Of a stretch of 64,000 nucleotides of DNA, positions 12,700 to 23,077 are shown one piece after another. Both the position numbers and the translations under genes were made by a program. The stretch lies in NCBI GenBank assembly GCA_947650285.1, contig CANTFL010000909.1, forward strand, positions 49,308 to 113,307, given 5' to 3'. Numbering within the stretch: position 1 is the first letter of the stretch; each line of letters begins with the position of its first letter. The notes under the pieces were generated by a model. The model searched no databases. It saw only the letters and a program-made list of their open reading frames with translations, and was not told where the DNA came from. The DNA comes from Hyaloperonospora brassicae. Its lineage: Eukaryota; Oomycota; Peronosporomycetes; Peronosporales; Peronosporaceae.

Positions 12700-13743
12700 T
12701 TTTGCAGCACATATAGACCCCGATCCCGATGAATAATGTGTCGTACCGACCGTTACCAGAAGGAGAAGAAAGGTCAGATAACGAAAAAGCTTCCAATTGG
12801 AAGAGAACCGCAAAAAAATATAACAAAGGTATCACCCTGCAAGAGGCACAGCTAATGTAGTGGAGGTCAAAGAATTTAGGTAAATTCCAGTGAAGGAACA
12901 AGTATGTTCTTTTGAAAGTGGAGAGTTCGAGGCCAAAGAAACAAACAAAGCAAGATGGACCGTTATATCAGAAAAAGACCCATCCCCGAAAGTTATCGGG
13001 TTTAAATACATACAGATTTATGATACGAAGGGGAACACTACTGATGAGGTAGACCAACTACGAAGACAGATTATATGGAATAAAAGACCGGTATATATGG
13101 GGAAATGGAATGCCCTAACTATGGCTTCCCGAGAGACCATGCATTGATGTGAGTTATTCGAGAACGATTGCGCAACGGATACGCAAAGTAGCCTTAATCA
13201 AAGAAAATTTGGCCGACCAAATCAGGCTTGTTTTATCCGCGAGGATTAAACAGCCTTCTAACTCCTCCTGGTCTATTCGAATAGTCATTATCGTGAAGAA
13301 AAACGGGGTGGACATCAGGTTGTGCATCGACTATCGGCTGGTAAAATAAGAATGGACTTTTCTTACGGTCTACCCAATAACGCTGATTAACAAATGATTT
13401 GATGACCTAAAGGGAGCGTTGTAATACTGCTCTGAATATGGCAAGTGGGGTTTGGGTCGTCGGTGTGACCGATGAAGCGAGACAAATTTCGGCCTTTGTT
13501 ACCCCGCTACAATTATTCGAATAGTTGCATATGCCATTTAGCCTAAAGAATGCGTCACAAATCTATATGCAACCCTTGGAAAACGAGCTATTTTACTTTC
13601 ACGATTTAACCCACGGGATAAGGAAGACTGGACAAAAGATTTTCTTGAAGGGGAAAATCAGATGCGGAATCGGTTACCTCGAAACTGGGTCGGAGGTCGT
13701 TTATAGGTGGCATTCTGATTCCGCCGAATTAATAAATGCGTAA
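12700..13743 (+). pseudogene. B2 relic: pre-RT and reverse transcriptase
   Basis: The plus frame 12890-13147 contains EKDPSPKVIGFKYIQIYD and RRQIIWNKRPVYMGKWNAL, the segment before RT in oomycete Gypsy pol. At 13149-13349 follow AQRIRKVALIKENLADQI and VKKNGVDIRLCIDYRLVK (RT motif). At 13525 comes MPFSLKNASQIY, and near 13661-13730 in another frame DAESVTSKLGRRSFIGGILI. The catalytic YIDD position is FIGG, so both aspartates are lost. The relic faces away from B1 and continues at 13744-15481 and, beyond inserted element A1, at 23470. Confidence 0.8.
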
Positions 13744-15481
13744 TGCACAAAAGGAGGAACGGCTGTTGGAAATGGAGAATACTAAAATTTATCGATTGGC
13801 GCAGTCAAAACTCGTGGGGCTGCCGATAGGTCGACTTCCTCGGACATCGAGTGCCTAGAGGAGGGCTCAAGACCTATTTAAACGACCTCCAATCTTTGGT
13901 CGAGCTCGTCTTACCGATGAAATTTATGGATTTGCAATCGTATTGAGAAGTTTAAATTATTGCAGCAGGTTTATCGAGACAGAGGATATATTTGCCGTAT
14001 CCTCTACCAATAGAAAGCCGTACAATTACGCGCTTAACGATACTAATTGAAGAATGAGGATCAAATACTCGTCAAGGAATAAGAAGCAGAGAAGTGGGCC
14101 TGCGTCCGAGTAGCGTTCGCTGTACTCAAGAATAATAATTATACAGCACCGATTCTACGCCATATTGATCCGGCCAAAGAAGCTGTGTTATTGTCTTTGA
14201 GAGAAAACGGGCCACCTTGGTATCGCTAGTTCAACATTATAAAGGTCTATACATGACGGTGATGATTACAAGCTTTAATCTCAAGGCTAACAGATTTAAT
14301 CACAGCCCTGTGAGAAAAAGGTTTTTGCTTCGTTTAAAATCTTAAAAGCTTGTAACATCACGTTAATTACCGGGCCCCTCAAAGTCCTGACCAGGCATTC
14401 GACGTTGTTGCGGTTAGTCAAGTCGAACGGTCTGCTGAGGTGCCAAGGAAATTGGACCGCTCTCTTATCTTAGTAGACCTTTGAGATCATTAATGGTAAA
14501 GATGGCGAAGATCAGGTGATGTGGGCTTCAACGACCAGAATTACCCGTTGAGAGAATGCGGACTCTAATTTGTCGTCGATAGCACGAAAGAAGCAGAAAT
14601 GACAAGTAGTCGACCCCCCCCACCGTGTAGTTAGGCGAAGCATTATACGTCCTAAGTTTTGACGGATTATCCCGCGTAAAAAGTGTGGTAAGGCCTGAAG
14701 CGCCATTGTGTGGATCCTACCGGCTTGGATCATAGTCAAAGCCGCCTCGAGTACCTCAGCACATCTACGGTGAACGAGGCGTAATACGAAGGCATGCCAC
14801 TATTTTGTAACTTGTTCAAACCCTTGTAAAGCAGATACTACTTATTCGTGGAGACTTTATACAGTGGTACGGCAGATGCGTGGTAAAATTATTGCAAGAC
14901 GTCAGATTTATAACCTCTACGAGGATGTGCTCTGGCCAAACACTGATCGTGGCCCTCCCACAACATTTTGCATGTGAAACGGGACCAAATTGGAGTGCAG
15001 ACCATTTGGACAGCACGGCTTTGCACCAATAGATATGTTAATGTCGACGCCGGACGATTAGCAAACAGGGTTAGCAGCAATCAATCGGTTGCTTGAGTTG
15101 ATGGTCCGTTAAAACCAGGGTCCTTCGGCAAATTGTTCGAAGTGGCTGGATCCAGGTGTCACATGAAGTTCGATGAGGTGACCATGCAAGAAGGAGAGGG
15201 TCAAAGACCCATTGTGGATCGCTTTTAAAAAGCGCAGGAAGAACAAAGCTGGAGACGATTTATGAAAAGAAATGATTGGAGATTGAAGGAACCTGTATGT
15301 GGACTCGATCAGTGTGTGCAGAAGGTGTCAGGAGATTTTGAGATAAGCGACATAGGATGATTGGTATAGTTCCTCGACTCCTAACCCGAAGGAGAAGAAA
15401 GGAACATGTTGGATAGCTTGGTAAAATCGTAGGTATACACACCAACCTTCTCCACCATATCGTACGAGTCTAAAGGGGGAC
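13744..15481 (+). pseudogene. B2 relic: RNase H and start of integrase zinc domain
   Basis: Broken plus-strand frames give the segments expected in order. FLGHRVPRGGLKTYLNDLQ (post-RT) lies near 13830-13900, NYTAPILRHIDPAKEAVL (RNase H start) near 14130-14190, and GPLKVLTRHST near 14370-14410. The HVKRD segment falls near 14960. The last readable codons before A1 correspond to LHHYHTSLEGG of the integrase zinc-binding region. The very next part of that domain (GRTYQ) resumes at 23490 after A1, so A1 cut this ORF. Confidence 0.65.
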
Positions 15482-15875
15482 TGTAACGGGGCAGCCCTTT
15501 ACATGGAAATTGTCATTTGGAAGTTAATGACAAAAAAGAATAATATGCTGAATTATCTTTTAACAATATCACCAATGGTGGTGATATTGGTGAATCGACC
15601 AAAGGGTCTGCTCATTGGTTGATATCTTGACAATATCAACCCGCCAATCGCCGCACGACGTGCGCAATGAGTGGTGACGAGATGTCACCATACACTCAAT
15701 AATATTAACATAATTAAGTCAGGTTAAACAGAGAGACAGTAGCAAAAAGACTTAATTATATTAATACAACAGTTTTACTTTTCCTTTATCTACGCTTCCT
15801 CGTTCACCTCGTGTACGTCTGTCGGGGCACCCGAAATCCTTGCGTTAAGTTTACGCAAGGGTGTGCCCCGTTGCA
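15482..15875 (+). repeat. A1 5' LTR
   Basis: 394 bp. It contains a series of local hairpins, e.g. GGTTGATAT / ATATCAACC and CCTTGCGT / ACGCAAGG. It carries variants also seen in the 5' LTRs of A2 and A3 (for example CTTGACAATATCAAC and the CTTTTCCTTTATCTACGC block), while the A1 3' LTR differs at many sites. Confidence 0.93.
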
Positions 15876-15919
15876 CCTGGTAGCACTTCGTAGTCCTTCC
15901 AAGGACCATAACATCCATC

Positions 15920-17073
15920 ATGAACATGTTGGATGATGAAGAGACCTTTCACGCCACGCGTGAAGGGTTTACCCATTTGAGCGACATCGAATGGGGTGCG
16001 GTAGAACGAATGAGTTCTACCGTAGGCGAGTTCGCCATTAGCGCCATGTTGGAGTCTCTAGACAGCGACCAACAACATGCCGCTATAGCCAAGTTTATTC
16101 GAAGTGAACTTGTCGCCGAAAGGGAGAAAGTAGCCTTGCTTCACCAGCAAGGCTCTCAACAGGCCGAGCCGTTGAGAGAACTTGGTGCTCAACAGACAGA
16201 GCTGTTCAGACAGCAGTAATTCCATGCTGCTGTGGGCGGGACGGCACATGCGCGTCGTCCCGAGGTCATGAAGGTTGACATCTCCAAGTACAGTGAGTCC
16301 CGGAGGACTCCCTGTTACTATGGTTTGTCGAACTCGACAGAGCCTTAAGGGCTCGTCACGTCGAAGATGAGCAAATGAAACTCACATTTGCTCAGACCCG
16401 CTTGGCAGGGCGTGCCAAAACTTGGTCCCTGGGACTCGAGAGTAGCGACCCAAATGTGGTTAGGTCGCTAGATGACTTCAAGTCCCGGCTCAGACAAACG
16501 TTTGAGCCGCCACAAGCTGAGTTCAGGGCTCGTTCTGAGCTCCTGAAACTCAAGCAGGGTAAGCGTGATGTGCACGCTTACGCAAAACATATACGACTCC
16601 TAGCGATTAGTATAACTGCTAACCCAGTTCATGAACACACGTTGATTACGGTGTTCATCCAAGGGCTCGCAGAAGGGCCCGTCAGGAGCCACCTGTTCCG
16701 CCTAGAGCTGAATACGCTGGAAGATGCGATATCAGCCGCGGAACAGGAAGCCTTTAGCATGAGACAGGCTCATGCTAGCTCAAACTCTTACCGTCCACCA
16801 AGAAGACAAGAGATCGGAGGTCCAGAACCAATGGACCTCTGCTACGTTGAGAGCGAGAGACCTCGCTCTTCAAACAACAAACGATTGCAGAAGTGCAATC
16901 GTTGTCAGAAGTTAGGGCACTTCGCACATGAGTGTAGCGCTCCACGCCCAGTACCAAACAGTACTGAGCGAAATGGACGACCATTTGCCAGAAAGGGTAA
17001 TGGGCGTGGGTCCAGCGCTGTTGCGAAGCCGCAACAGCGAGACGGACCAGTAAAAAATGGTCGGGATCAGTAG
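15920..17073 (+). pseudogene. gag: A1 gag (nucleocapsid-type, disrupted)
   Basis: Starts at ATG 15920 (MNMLDDEETFHATREG). The retrotransposon gag domain is at 16375-16800 (QTRLAGRAKTW, then FKSRLRQTFEPP and LKQGKRDVHAYAKHIRLLAI). A CCHC zinc knuckle CNRCQKLGHFAHEC (C-x2-C-x4-H-x4-C) sits near 16890, before a basic Gly/Arg tail. This is structural capsid and nucleic-acid-binding protein. The frame is broken by a TAA at 16217-16219 (private to A1) and by a one-base deletion near 16293 that A2 shares but A3 lacks. The terminal TAG (17071-17073) lies inside the frameshift stem. Confidence 0.9.
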
Positions 17074-17094
17074 GGGCGGAGCGCCCTACTGATC
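17052..17094 (+). promoter_or_regulatory. Predicted -1 ribosomal frameshift signal, gag to pol
   Basis: The heptamer A AAA AAT (17052-17058) is in the correct phase (GTA AAA AAT in gag). Six bases later an 11-bp perfect stem forms between GATCAGTAGGG (17065-17075) and CCCTACTGATC (17084-17094), enclosing the gag stop TAG. The -1 frame is open from the slip site into the protease. The same layout occurs at 32264-32270 (A2, minus) and 51139-51145 (A3). Confidence 0.75.
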
Positions 17095-18323
17095 CAGCAA
17101 CCTCAAGAGAATTTGCAAATCTCTTGACGAAAGTTGCTCCAGATACACAATCATTGTGTGTCTCTGCACCTGGTGATGACGTTTCGCTCATCACCTTGAA
17201 GTTGGAAGCGACAAATGATTTGTCGCTTTGTGACCTAGTAGACTGTGGGGCGTCGAACAACTTTGTTCGTCGCCAGTCACTAGAGGGTCGTAGGCTCAAG
17301 TTCGTTAAGCGCGACATTCCCCTCACGACAATGACGGTGCGCCTTGCAACAGGCGCATTGATCACCGTTGAGAAACGTGTAGTACGAATCCACTACACGT
17401 TAGAGGGCAAACAGTACGATGATGACTTCATCGTACTAGATCTGGATGACAAATTTGATGTCATCCTGGGATTACCTTGGCTCAGAATGTACGAGCCAAG
17501 GGTGAGCTGGCAGCATCGATCCGTGAAGATGCCTGCCGCTTGTTCATCAGATGGCCATCTGATGAACATCTTGGAGCGTCCACAAGCGTGTGGATGTTCT
17601 GCGAGTGAGTGCGATGGCCTCACTTGCGGTACGGTCGTTAGCACAACTGCACAAGATCACAGTGTAGGTGATCACTACACTGTGGAGCAAGCTCCCGGCG
17701 GCTGTACAAGAGTACAGGCTGCGCCGAAGGTCCACCACTCGAATAAGTCGAGTGGACCGGGACATGGATGCATGCCTAGCGGGCAGCATCTTAGAAGTAA
17801 GAAACCTGTTGCCGCCAAAGGGCAACATAGAAATCCTAGGTCGACTGGAGAGTCGACCGTAGAGGATCGGTCCCTGACTGTGGTTGCACAGCCACAGTCA
17901 GAAGACGTCGAGGGAATAAGTCCCCACGTACTTGAGGAAGGAATTTCTCAAGAGTCACTTGCTGAAGGATCAGGCCTTCAGCAACCTGTAAAACGAAGTT
18001 ACCAGGAAGTAACCGAGACGTTGAACGTCTTTGTTAATGACGGATCAAGCGTAGGCGCTTATACGCTTGATCTGATTGTGCCTCCGAAGTTAACTTCGGA
18101 GATAACTCAGTTGCCAACGCTAGAACCGAAACGGTTCTTGCGTGATCTGCGCAGTGGCAAAGTCCATCAGATCTACATACTCGTCGCAGAGGATGAGTAT
18201 GTGACCGATATTCGGTCGGCCACAGTATTTGCTGAGAACGAACGGGTTATCAGCAGCTCATCAATGGACGAAAGTGTCCTCGATGAGAAGACTCGGATTG
18301 AGCGATACGCGTCTCAATCCTGA
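17052..18323 (+). pseudogene. pol: A1 pol: aspartic protease and linker
   Basis: Pol lies in the -1 frame relative to gag. There is no usable ATG, so expression would be by frameshifting. The retropepsin active site appears as LVDCGASNNFV (DCGA in place of the usual DSGA/DTGA), with the C-terminal hallmark DVILGLPWLRMYEPRV about 75 residues later. A ~200-residue polar linker follows before RT, unusually long and without a recognised domain. The frame ends in TGA at 18321-18323, a stop at the same place in A2 and A3; recognisable pol resumes directly in the same frame. Confidence 0.85.
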
Positions 18324-20195
18324 AAGTCACTTCAGGCAAATCCTTTGTACAAGGATGTTATCGAATTCAAGGATGTGTTCCCTGAATCCGTACCTTGCGA
18401 TTTGCCTAAGGACAAAGGCACTCGACACGAGATCGAGCTCAAACCGGGCTCGAAGTACTGTGTCATGAAGCAGTATCCACTACCTCGTGAACAAGTACTA
18501 GCGATCGACAAGTTCTTTGCCGATCGCTAAGCAGCGGGCCATGTGAGGAAATCAACATCCCCTCGCATCTCTCCGACCTTCTGTGTGCGAAAGGCCACAG
18601 GAGGATGGCGGATAGTGCACGCATTCAACAAATTGAATGCTGCAACGGTACCGGCTCAGACGCCGATACCGAGGAAGGACGTAATCATAGATGGTATGTC
18701 AAAGAGTACCATCTTTTCGTTCATGGATCTGATGGATGGATTCCATCAGATCCTCATGCGTGAACGGGACATCCCATTCACGGCAGTGAGTACCCCTAGC
18801 GGGATGATGTGGGAGTGGCTTGTTATGCCACAGGGGCTGAGCAATGCCCTTGCTACTTTCAACAAATGTGTCACAAATCTGTTGAGACCGGTGCGAGACT
18901 TCGCACCGAGTTACTTCGACGATGTGTTCGTCCATGGTCAGGCTATGGACGGAAAGACGGACGTTGAAGTTCACAGAACTCACGTTCGTCAGGTTCTTCA
19001 ACTTATGCGCAAGCATAAGTTGTACGCCAACCTCAAGAAGTGTATATTCGCGGCTAGCGAAATACCACTTCTTGGGTGCATCGTGGGTAAACACGGCGTA
19101 CGCCCTGATCCCGAAAAGATAAAGGCGATCACCGACTGGCCAGTGCCAGTCGATGTCAAGGTGATAAGAAAGTTCCTTGGGCTGGTGGAGTACTTGCACA
19201 AGTACTCGCGCAACTACGCCGAAATGACGGTACATCTCTCTTGTTTACTCAAGAAAAATGTCAAGTGGTCATGGAAAGCTGACTGCCAGCGTTCCTTTGA
19301 GGGTATCAAGCAATGCTTGATGCAATCGCCGGTATTGGCGATTGCAGATCAGGACAGACCATTTCATGTGGTCTGTGACGCCAGCAATTTTGCCATCGGC
19401 TGTGCATAAATGCAGTTCGATGCAGATGGCGCAAAGCGCGTCATCTGTTATCAGTCGCGTCAGCTGCAAGTAGCTGAGCGTAATTACCCAGTGCATTACA
19501 AGGAACTCCTTGCCATGAAGTACGCACTGGCTAAGTTCCAGGTCTATCTCTTGGGAGATAGACCGTTTGCTTTCTATACGGACCATGCGTCATTACGCAC
19601 GGCCGTAAAAAGCCCACACCTCTCGCAAAGGATGGTGATGTGGCTGGCTTTCTTCGCGGAGTATATCTTCTCCGTGAAGTATAAACCAGGACGACTAAAC
19701 GTCGTCGCTGATGCGCTCTCGCGCCGGCCCGATTTCGAGCCGGCCGCACAAATCAACAGTGAGGATAAGCCCGCTGTTGCGACATTGTCAGTCAGTGTCC
19801 CGTCGTCAAGCTTACTTGACGACGTACGAAAGGCATACGCGGAAGATAAGGATCTTCTGCGATTGATGGATCATCTGGTGAATCCATTCAGTAAATCCAT
19901 GAGGGATTTACCAGCTTTGTACCGATCCGATGAAGATCTGTATAGTACACGCAACGGATTGCTGTACTATACAGCTGTTGCCGACGACACGCCTCGTGTC
20001 GTCGTACCCGCTCATCATGATTTGAGTTTACGCATCGTGTATGAGTGTCACGATGCCCCAACAGGAGGCCATCGTGGTAGAGAAAAGACTTACCTCACGG
20101 TAAGTCGTGACTTTTACTGGCCACGCCAGTATCAGTTTGTCCTCAAGTACATACGTGTTTGCAAGGTTTGTCAACGGGTGAAGCCTAGTCCTTGA
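18324..20195 (+). pseudogene. pol: A1 pol: reverse transcriptase, RNase H, integrase zinc finger
   Basis: One reading frame interrupted by stops. The RT domain has KATGGWRIVHAFNKLNA, LDLMDGFHQI, MPQGLSNALATFNKCV and the catalytic YFDD (SYFDDVFVHG, near 18912). RNase H has VVCDAS, KELLAMKYAL, YTDHASLRTA and VVADALSRRP. The integrase H2C2 finger is ECHDAPTGGHRGREKTYLTV ... CKVCQRV near 20045-20180. Stops: TAA 18528-18530 and TGA 20193-20195 are shared by all three A copies; TAA 19407-19409 is private to A1 (A3 has a leucine codon there). Confidence 0.9.
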
Positions 20196-20987
20196 TCCCG
20201 TGCGCCATTACAGCCTCTGCCTGTTCCGACAGAGTGATGGCAGTCCGTTTCAATGGACTTCGTCTTCGGTTTTCCCGAAGACTCTCACAAGAATAATGGT
20301 ATTCTTGTGTTTGTTGACCGATTCAGCAAGATGGTGCATCTTGCTGCAGTCCCTGAGTCGATCAAGGCTCAAGGTTGTGCTCGTGGCTTTCTAGACACGG
20401 TCTTTAGACTCCACGGGTTACCCCGTGAACTCGTATCCGACCGTGACCCTCGGTTCACGGCGGCATTTTGGCAAACCGAGTTCCGTTCTCTCGGAACACT
20501 ATTGGAGATGTCTACTTCTGACCATCCGGAAACCGATGGTCAGACGGAACGTGCGAACCGTGTCCTCGAAGAGATCCTTCGAGGATATGTCCACTCGTTT
20601 CCGAGTTGGAGCGAATTCCTACCCATGGTGGAATTCGCCATCAATAATCCGGTGCATGCTTCCACACAGCACACACCGTTTTACGTTAATGGTTTACGCC
20701 ATCCACGTGTGCCCGTCCTTCTAGAGGGTGACTCTTGGATAAGGGGGGAGGGACTCGCTCGAGCAAAAACCGTTTTGGCTCTTGCTCATCACGTGTCGAC
20801 GCTAACGTCGTCACGTATGATGCCGATGTCGATCAAGTCGACATCGATGAAGAAGATCATGTCAATAATAGCGGCGACGCTATTACTGACTCGGATGATG
20901 ATGACGATGCTGGTATATTCAGCATCGTCAACGATTATGCCAGCGAGGAAGAAGACAACCTCGCTGAAGAAGAGAGCAATCTCTTAG
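20196..20987 (+). pseudogene. pol: A1 pol: integrase catalytic core
   Basis: A DDE core is readable: first Asp in SVSMDFVFGFPE, second in LVSDRDPRFTAAFW, Glu in the segment ETDGQTERANRVLEE. This enzyme joins element cDNA to chromosomal DNA. A TGA at 20235-20237 just before the core occurs in all three copies. After LLEGDSWIRG the frame shifts at a G-run (20741-20751); the useful frame continues from 20735. Confidence 0.9.
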
Positions 20988-21968
20988 CAGTGCGCACGAA
21001 GCGCACTGAAAGACAAAACAAAGAGTCAGCAGAGAACTTCCTGCTGACTCGAGAAGCGGTAGTCCGTTTCGTTCAGGACTCCATCGCAAATGCGGTGGAC
21101 CGTCAGAAACGGAACGCAGACAAGAATGGAAGAGCTAATGTTCTTTCATTTAAAGTTAATTACCTAGTACTACTGTCTACGGTAAACTTACCTGGACACG
21201 CAGTCACTAGTGTCGGCAGTAGTAAACTACTGCCGAAGTACATTGGACCATTTCGAGTGTTGCACCGCAAAGGCAATGCATACACACTAGAATTGCCACG
21301 TAAGATGCGCACAAATCCTAAGTTTTACGTGTGGGAGACTCAGGCCGTACTGTCGGTGCAAGCCTTCTTCTTCCGATGAAGATAGCCCCCACGTTCAAGA
21401 ACATCCATCAAGTTCTTGCGTTCGCTCTCCAGACGATCCGTCTGGTCGCGCAGATATGATACCTCGGAACTTAATCGAGATATCTCCCCGCGAGCTGTCG
21501 CCAGCTCGCCGGAAAGGGATCGGATATCCCGCTCGACCTGAAGCTGCGCTGTGGCATAATCGGCGCGGTCTCTCGCCCGATCAGCCTCGCGATCCTTGCG
21601 GTTCTTCCGCATGGTATCAGTCAAAGCGTAGCGCCGGTCGCGCTCGTGCTTCAAGTCATCGCGCGATTCATCGATTGCGCGATCCATCTCGTAAAGGTCG
21701 TGATGGTGAACCGAATCATCTGGAGGAGGTCTTTCCTCCTCCACCACATTCTTTGGTGTATTCTCACGGTGGTCAACACTTTCTAGTGGAGCGTATCTTG
21801 AATCACCGTGACGATTCAGGATCAAGGGCGAGCTTCCTCGTCCAGTGGCGGGGGTATCCACCCTCTTGGAACAGCTGGGAGACCAGCTCTCAGCTGTTGA
21901 TGGATGTTGAAGGTCTCGTCCGCCAGTATGACGAGACCCATCCGATGAGTCCGAGGGCCCATTGGTAA
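20735..21968 (+). pseudogene. pol: A1 pol C-terminus: acidic linker, GPF/Y module, chromodomain
   Basis: After an acidic Asp/Glu-rich stretch (DSDDDDDAGI, SEEEDNLAEEESN) comes the integrase GPF/Y module (KLLPKYIGPFRVLHRKGNAY). Near 21310 the frame is lost relative to A2 and A3. At 21456-21968 an Arg/Ser/Pro-rich spacer leads to a chromodomain ([31 protein letters not shown]) ending at 21968. Chromodomains of this kind direct Ty3-type integration to histone-marked chromatin. The codons overlap the opposite-strand ORF. Confidence 0.85.
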
Positions 21969-22515
21969 ACACGCGCTTTTGGCGCTTGTAGAAGGATTGC
22001 AAGTTTGCAATCGCGTCACGCATCTCCTCCGAGATGTGTGCCCTTCCCCAGGGCGAACTTAGGGAATAAATGTCCCTATGTGCACGCTGCGAGTTGTCAA
22101 CACAACTTGCACAAGGGTCTCCCCATGTGAGGCAAGGAATGTCTGCCTCACTCGACAAACAGTGCAACCGGTACCTGGCACCGGTTGGCGTTCGCTTTTC
22201 AAACCTGAGGCGTGTCGCCTCAAGTTTCTTGAGCCACCCTTCTCGTCCAAAATTCTTTACGTTTTGGACGAACGCGTTCCACGCAGCCAAAAGCGATGTT
22301 TTGTCACGCTTTTGATTGCTGTTGTACCATCGAGGTCTAAGGAAGACATCGAGATAAAAATCTTCCTCAGCGCGAAAGTTGCTCGCGCTGGGACTCAAGC
22401 CGTGAAGCTCAGTCGCATCGAATAAGAGTATTCGATGGTGTTGGCTTGTCTCGTGAGACAAGCTATTGATGAGCCGTTCGGGCAAACGCCACGGCTTCAG
22501 CTCATTACGCTTCAC
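21340..22515 (-). CDS. A1 opposite-strand ORF, part 2 (coiled-coil protein)
   Basis: A 391-codon minus-strand frame opened by GTG, not ATG, directly after part 1. Its central region ([20 protein letters not shown], then [15 protein letters not shown] and [19 protein letters not shown]) looks globular and carries a cysteine cluster ([12 protein letters not shown]). The C-terminal ~120 residues are strongly helical and charged ([31 protein letters not shown]), a long coiled coil. I do not recognise the family. It is open in all three A copies except for a late frameshift in A3. It overlaps the chromodomain codons on the other strand. Confidence 0.65.
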   Translation of the reverse strand: MKRNELKPWRLPERLINSLSHETSQHHRILLFDATELHGLSPSASNFRAEEDFYLDVFLRPRWYNSNQKRDKTSLLAAWNAFVQNVKNFGREGWLKKLEATRLRFEKRTPTGARYRLHCLSSEADIPCLTWGDPCASCVDNSQRAHRDIYSLSSPWGRAHISEEMRDAIANLQSFYKRQKRVFTNGPSDSSDGSRHTGGRDLQHPSTAESWSPSCSKRVDTPATGRGSSPLILNRHGDSRYAPLESVDHRENTPKNVVEEERPPPDDSVHHHDLYEMDRAIDESRDDLKHERDRRYALTDTMRKNRKDREADRARDRADYATAQLQVERDIRSLSGELATARGEISRLSSEVSYLRDQTDRLESERKNLMDVLERGGYLHRKKKACTDSTA

Positions 22516-22949
22516 GGTGGTACCTTGTGGGTACCACGGTTGTCAGAATGACGATGGTGCAAGCTATCGTCAAGTCGCTCGTGCGACGGAGCACGAGCTG
22601 ATTGCGGTGGTAAGGAATGATATTCCTCACCACACTGATCATCGTCATCACTGCCGAACAGACTGTGATGCAACTCACGAGTCCGTTCGTTCGGCAGTGG
22701 CCTTGGCGAATACTGAGAAGTCGCCGGTGATCCAGACGCCTCTGGAGCATTGCCCGAGTTAGACACGTCTGACTCGCCAGAGTAGATGACCTCAATGTCG
22801 GGGTCATCATGCGCACGCGTTGAGGTTCCGTGTGCACCTGCAGCACCTGTTGCTGCAGGCGAAGAACGAACAGCAGACGACGAATCGTCTGCCGCAGAGT
22901 CTGGCACAGCACCGGGCTGTGTAGGCCTTGAGTCACCCCGCATAGACAT
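22512..22949 (-). CDS. A1 opposite-strand ORF, part 1 (acidic disordered N-terminus)
   Basis: Starts at ATG 22949 (MSMRGDSRPTQPGAV), about 130 bp inside the 3' LTR, and runs towards pol for 145 codons. It is rich in Ser, Ala, Asp and His (PDSAADDSSSAVRSSPAA, DDPDIEVIYSGESDVS, LFGSDDDDQCGEEYHSLP), so probably disordered. Its TGA overlaps the first codon of part 2 by four bases (GTGA), and part 2 is in the -1 frame, so one protein from both parts would need a frameshift or a splice. Transcription would have to come from the 3' LTR or the short leader beside it. Confidence 0.6.
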   Translation of the reverse strand: MSMRGDSRPTQPGAVPDSAADDSSSAVRSSPAATGAAGAHGTSTRAHDDPDIEVIYSGESDVSNSGNAPEASGSPATSQYSPRPLPNERTRELHHSLFGSDDDDQCGEEYHSLPPQSARAPSHERLDDSLHHRHSDNRGTHKVPP

Positions 22950-23077
22950 GTTAACTATGCGAGGTCAGGTTGAGTTATGAACGGAACTGACCCAACAAGT
23001 GCTCTCTGTCCCAATGGAGCCCAACGGGTGGCCACCACATTTTCGATAGTCACACGATGACTATCAGCTAGGGGGGA
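22950..23077. other. Leader between opposite-strand ORF and 3' LTR of A1
   Basis: A non-coding interval with the purine tract AGGGGGGA at its LTR side (plus-strand primer) and a hairpin GATAGTCA / TGACTATC immediately before it. It could hold the 5' untranslated region of the minus-strand ORF. Confidence 0.5.

Noticed and set aside
16775..17365. Minus-strand frame of 196 codons opposite A1 gag-protease (also in A2 and A3)
   Set aside because: It runs across the gag-pol junction, has no ATG-proximal features or domain, and is best explained as a shadow of the sense genes and their inverted repeats. It is not kept at constant length as the true antisense ORF is.
18699..19235. Minus-strand frame of 178 codons opposite A1 RT
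   Set aside because: Its length and ends vary among the three copies (171-178 codons), and it mirrors conserved RT codons; treated as a shadow.
18321..20237. Stop-codon reassignment or an intron explaining the pol stops
   Set aside because: Both TAA and TGA occur and the residues expected there differ, and coding similarity continues without a gap on each side of every stop, which leaves no room for an intron.
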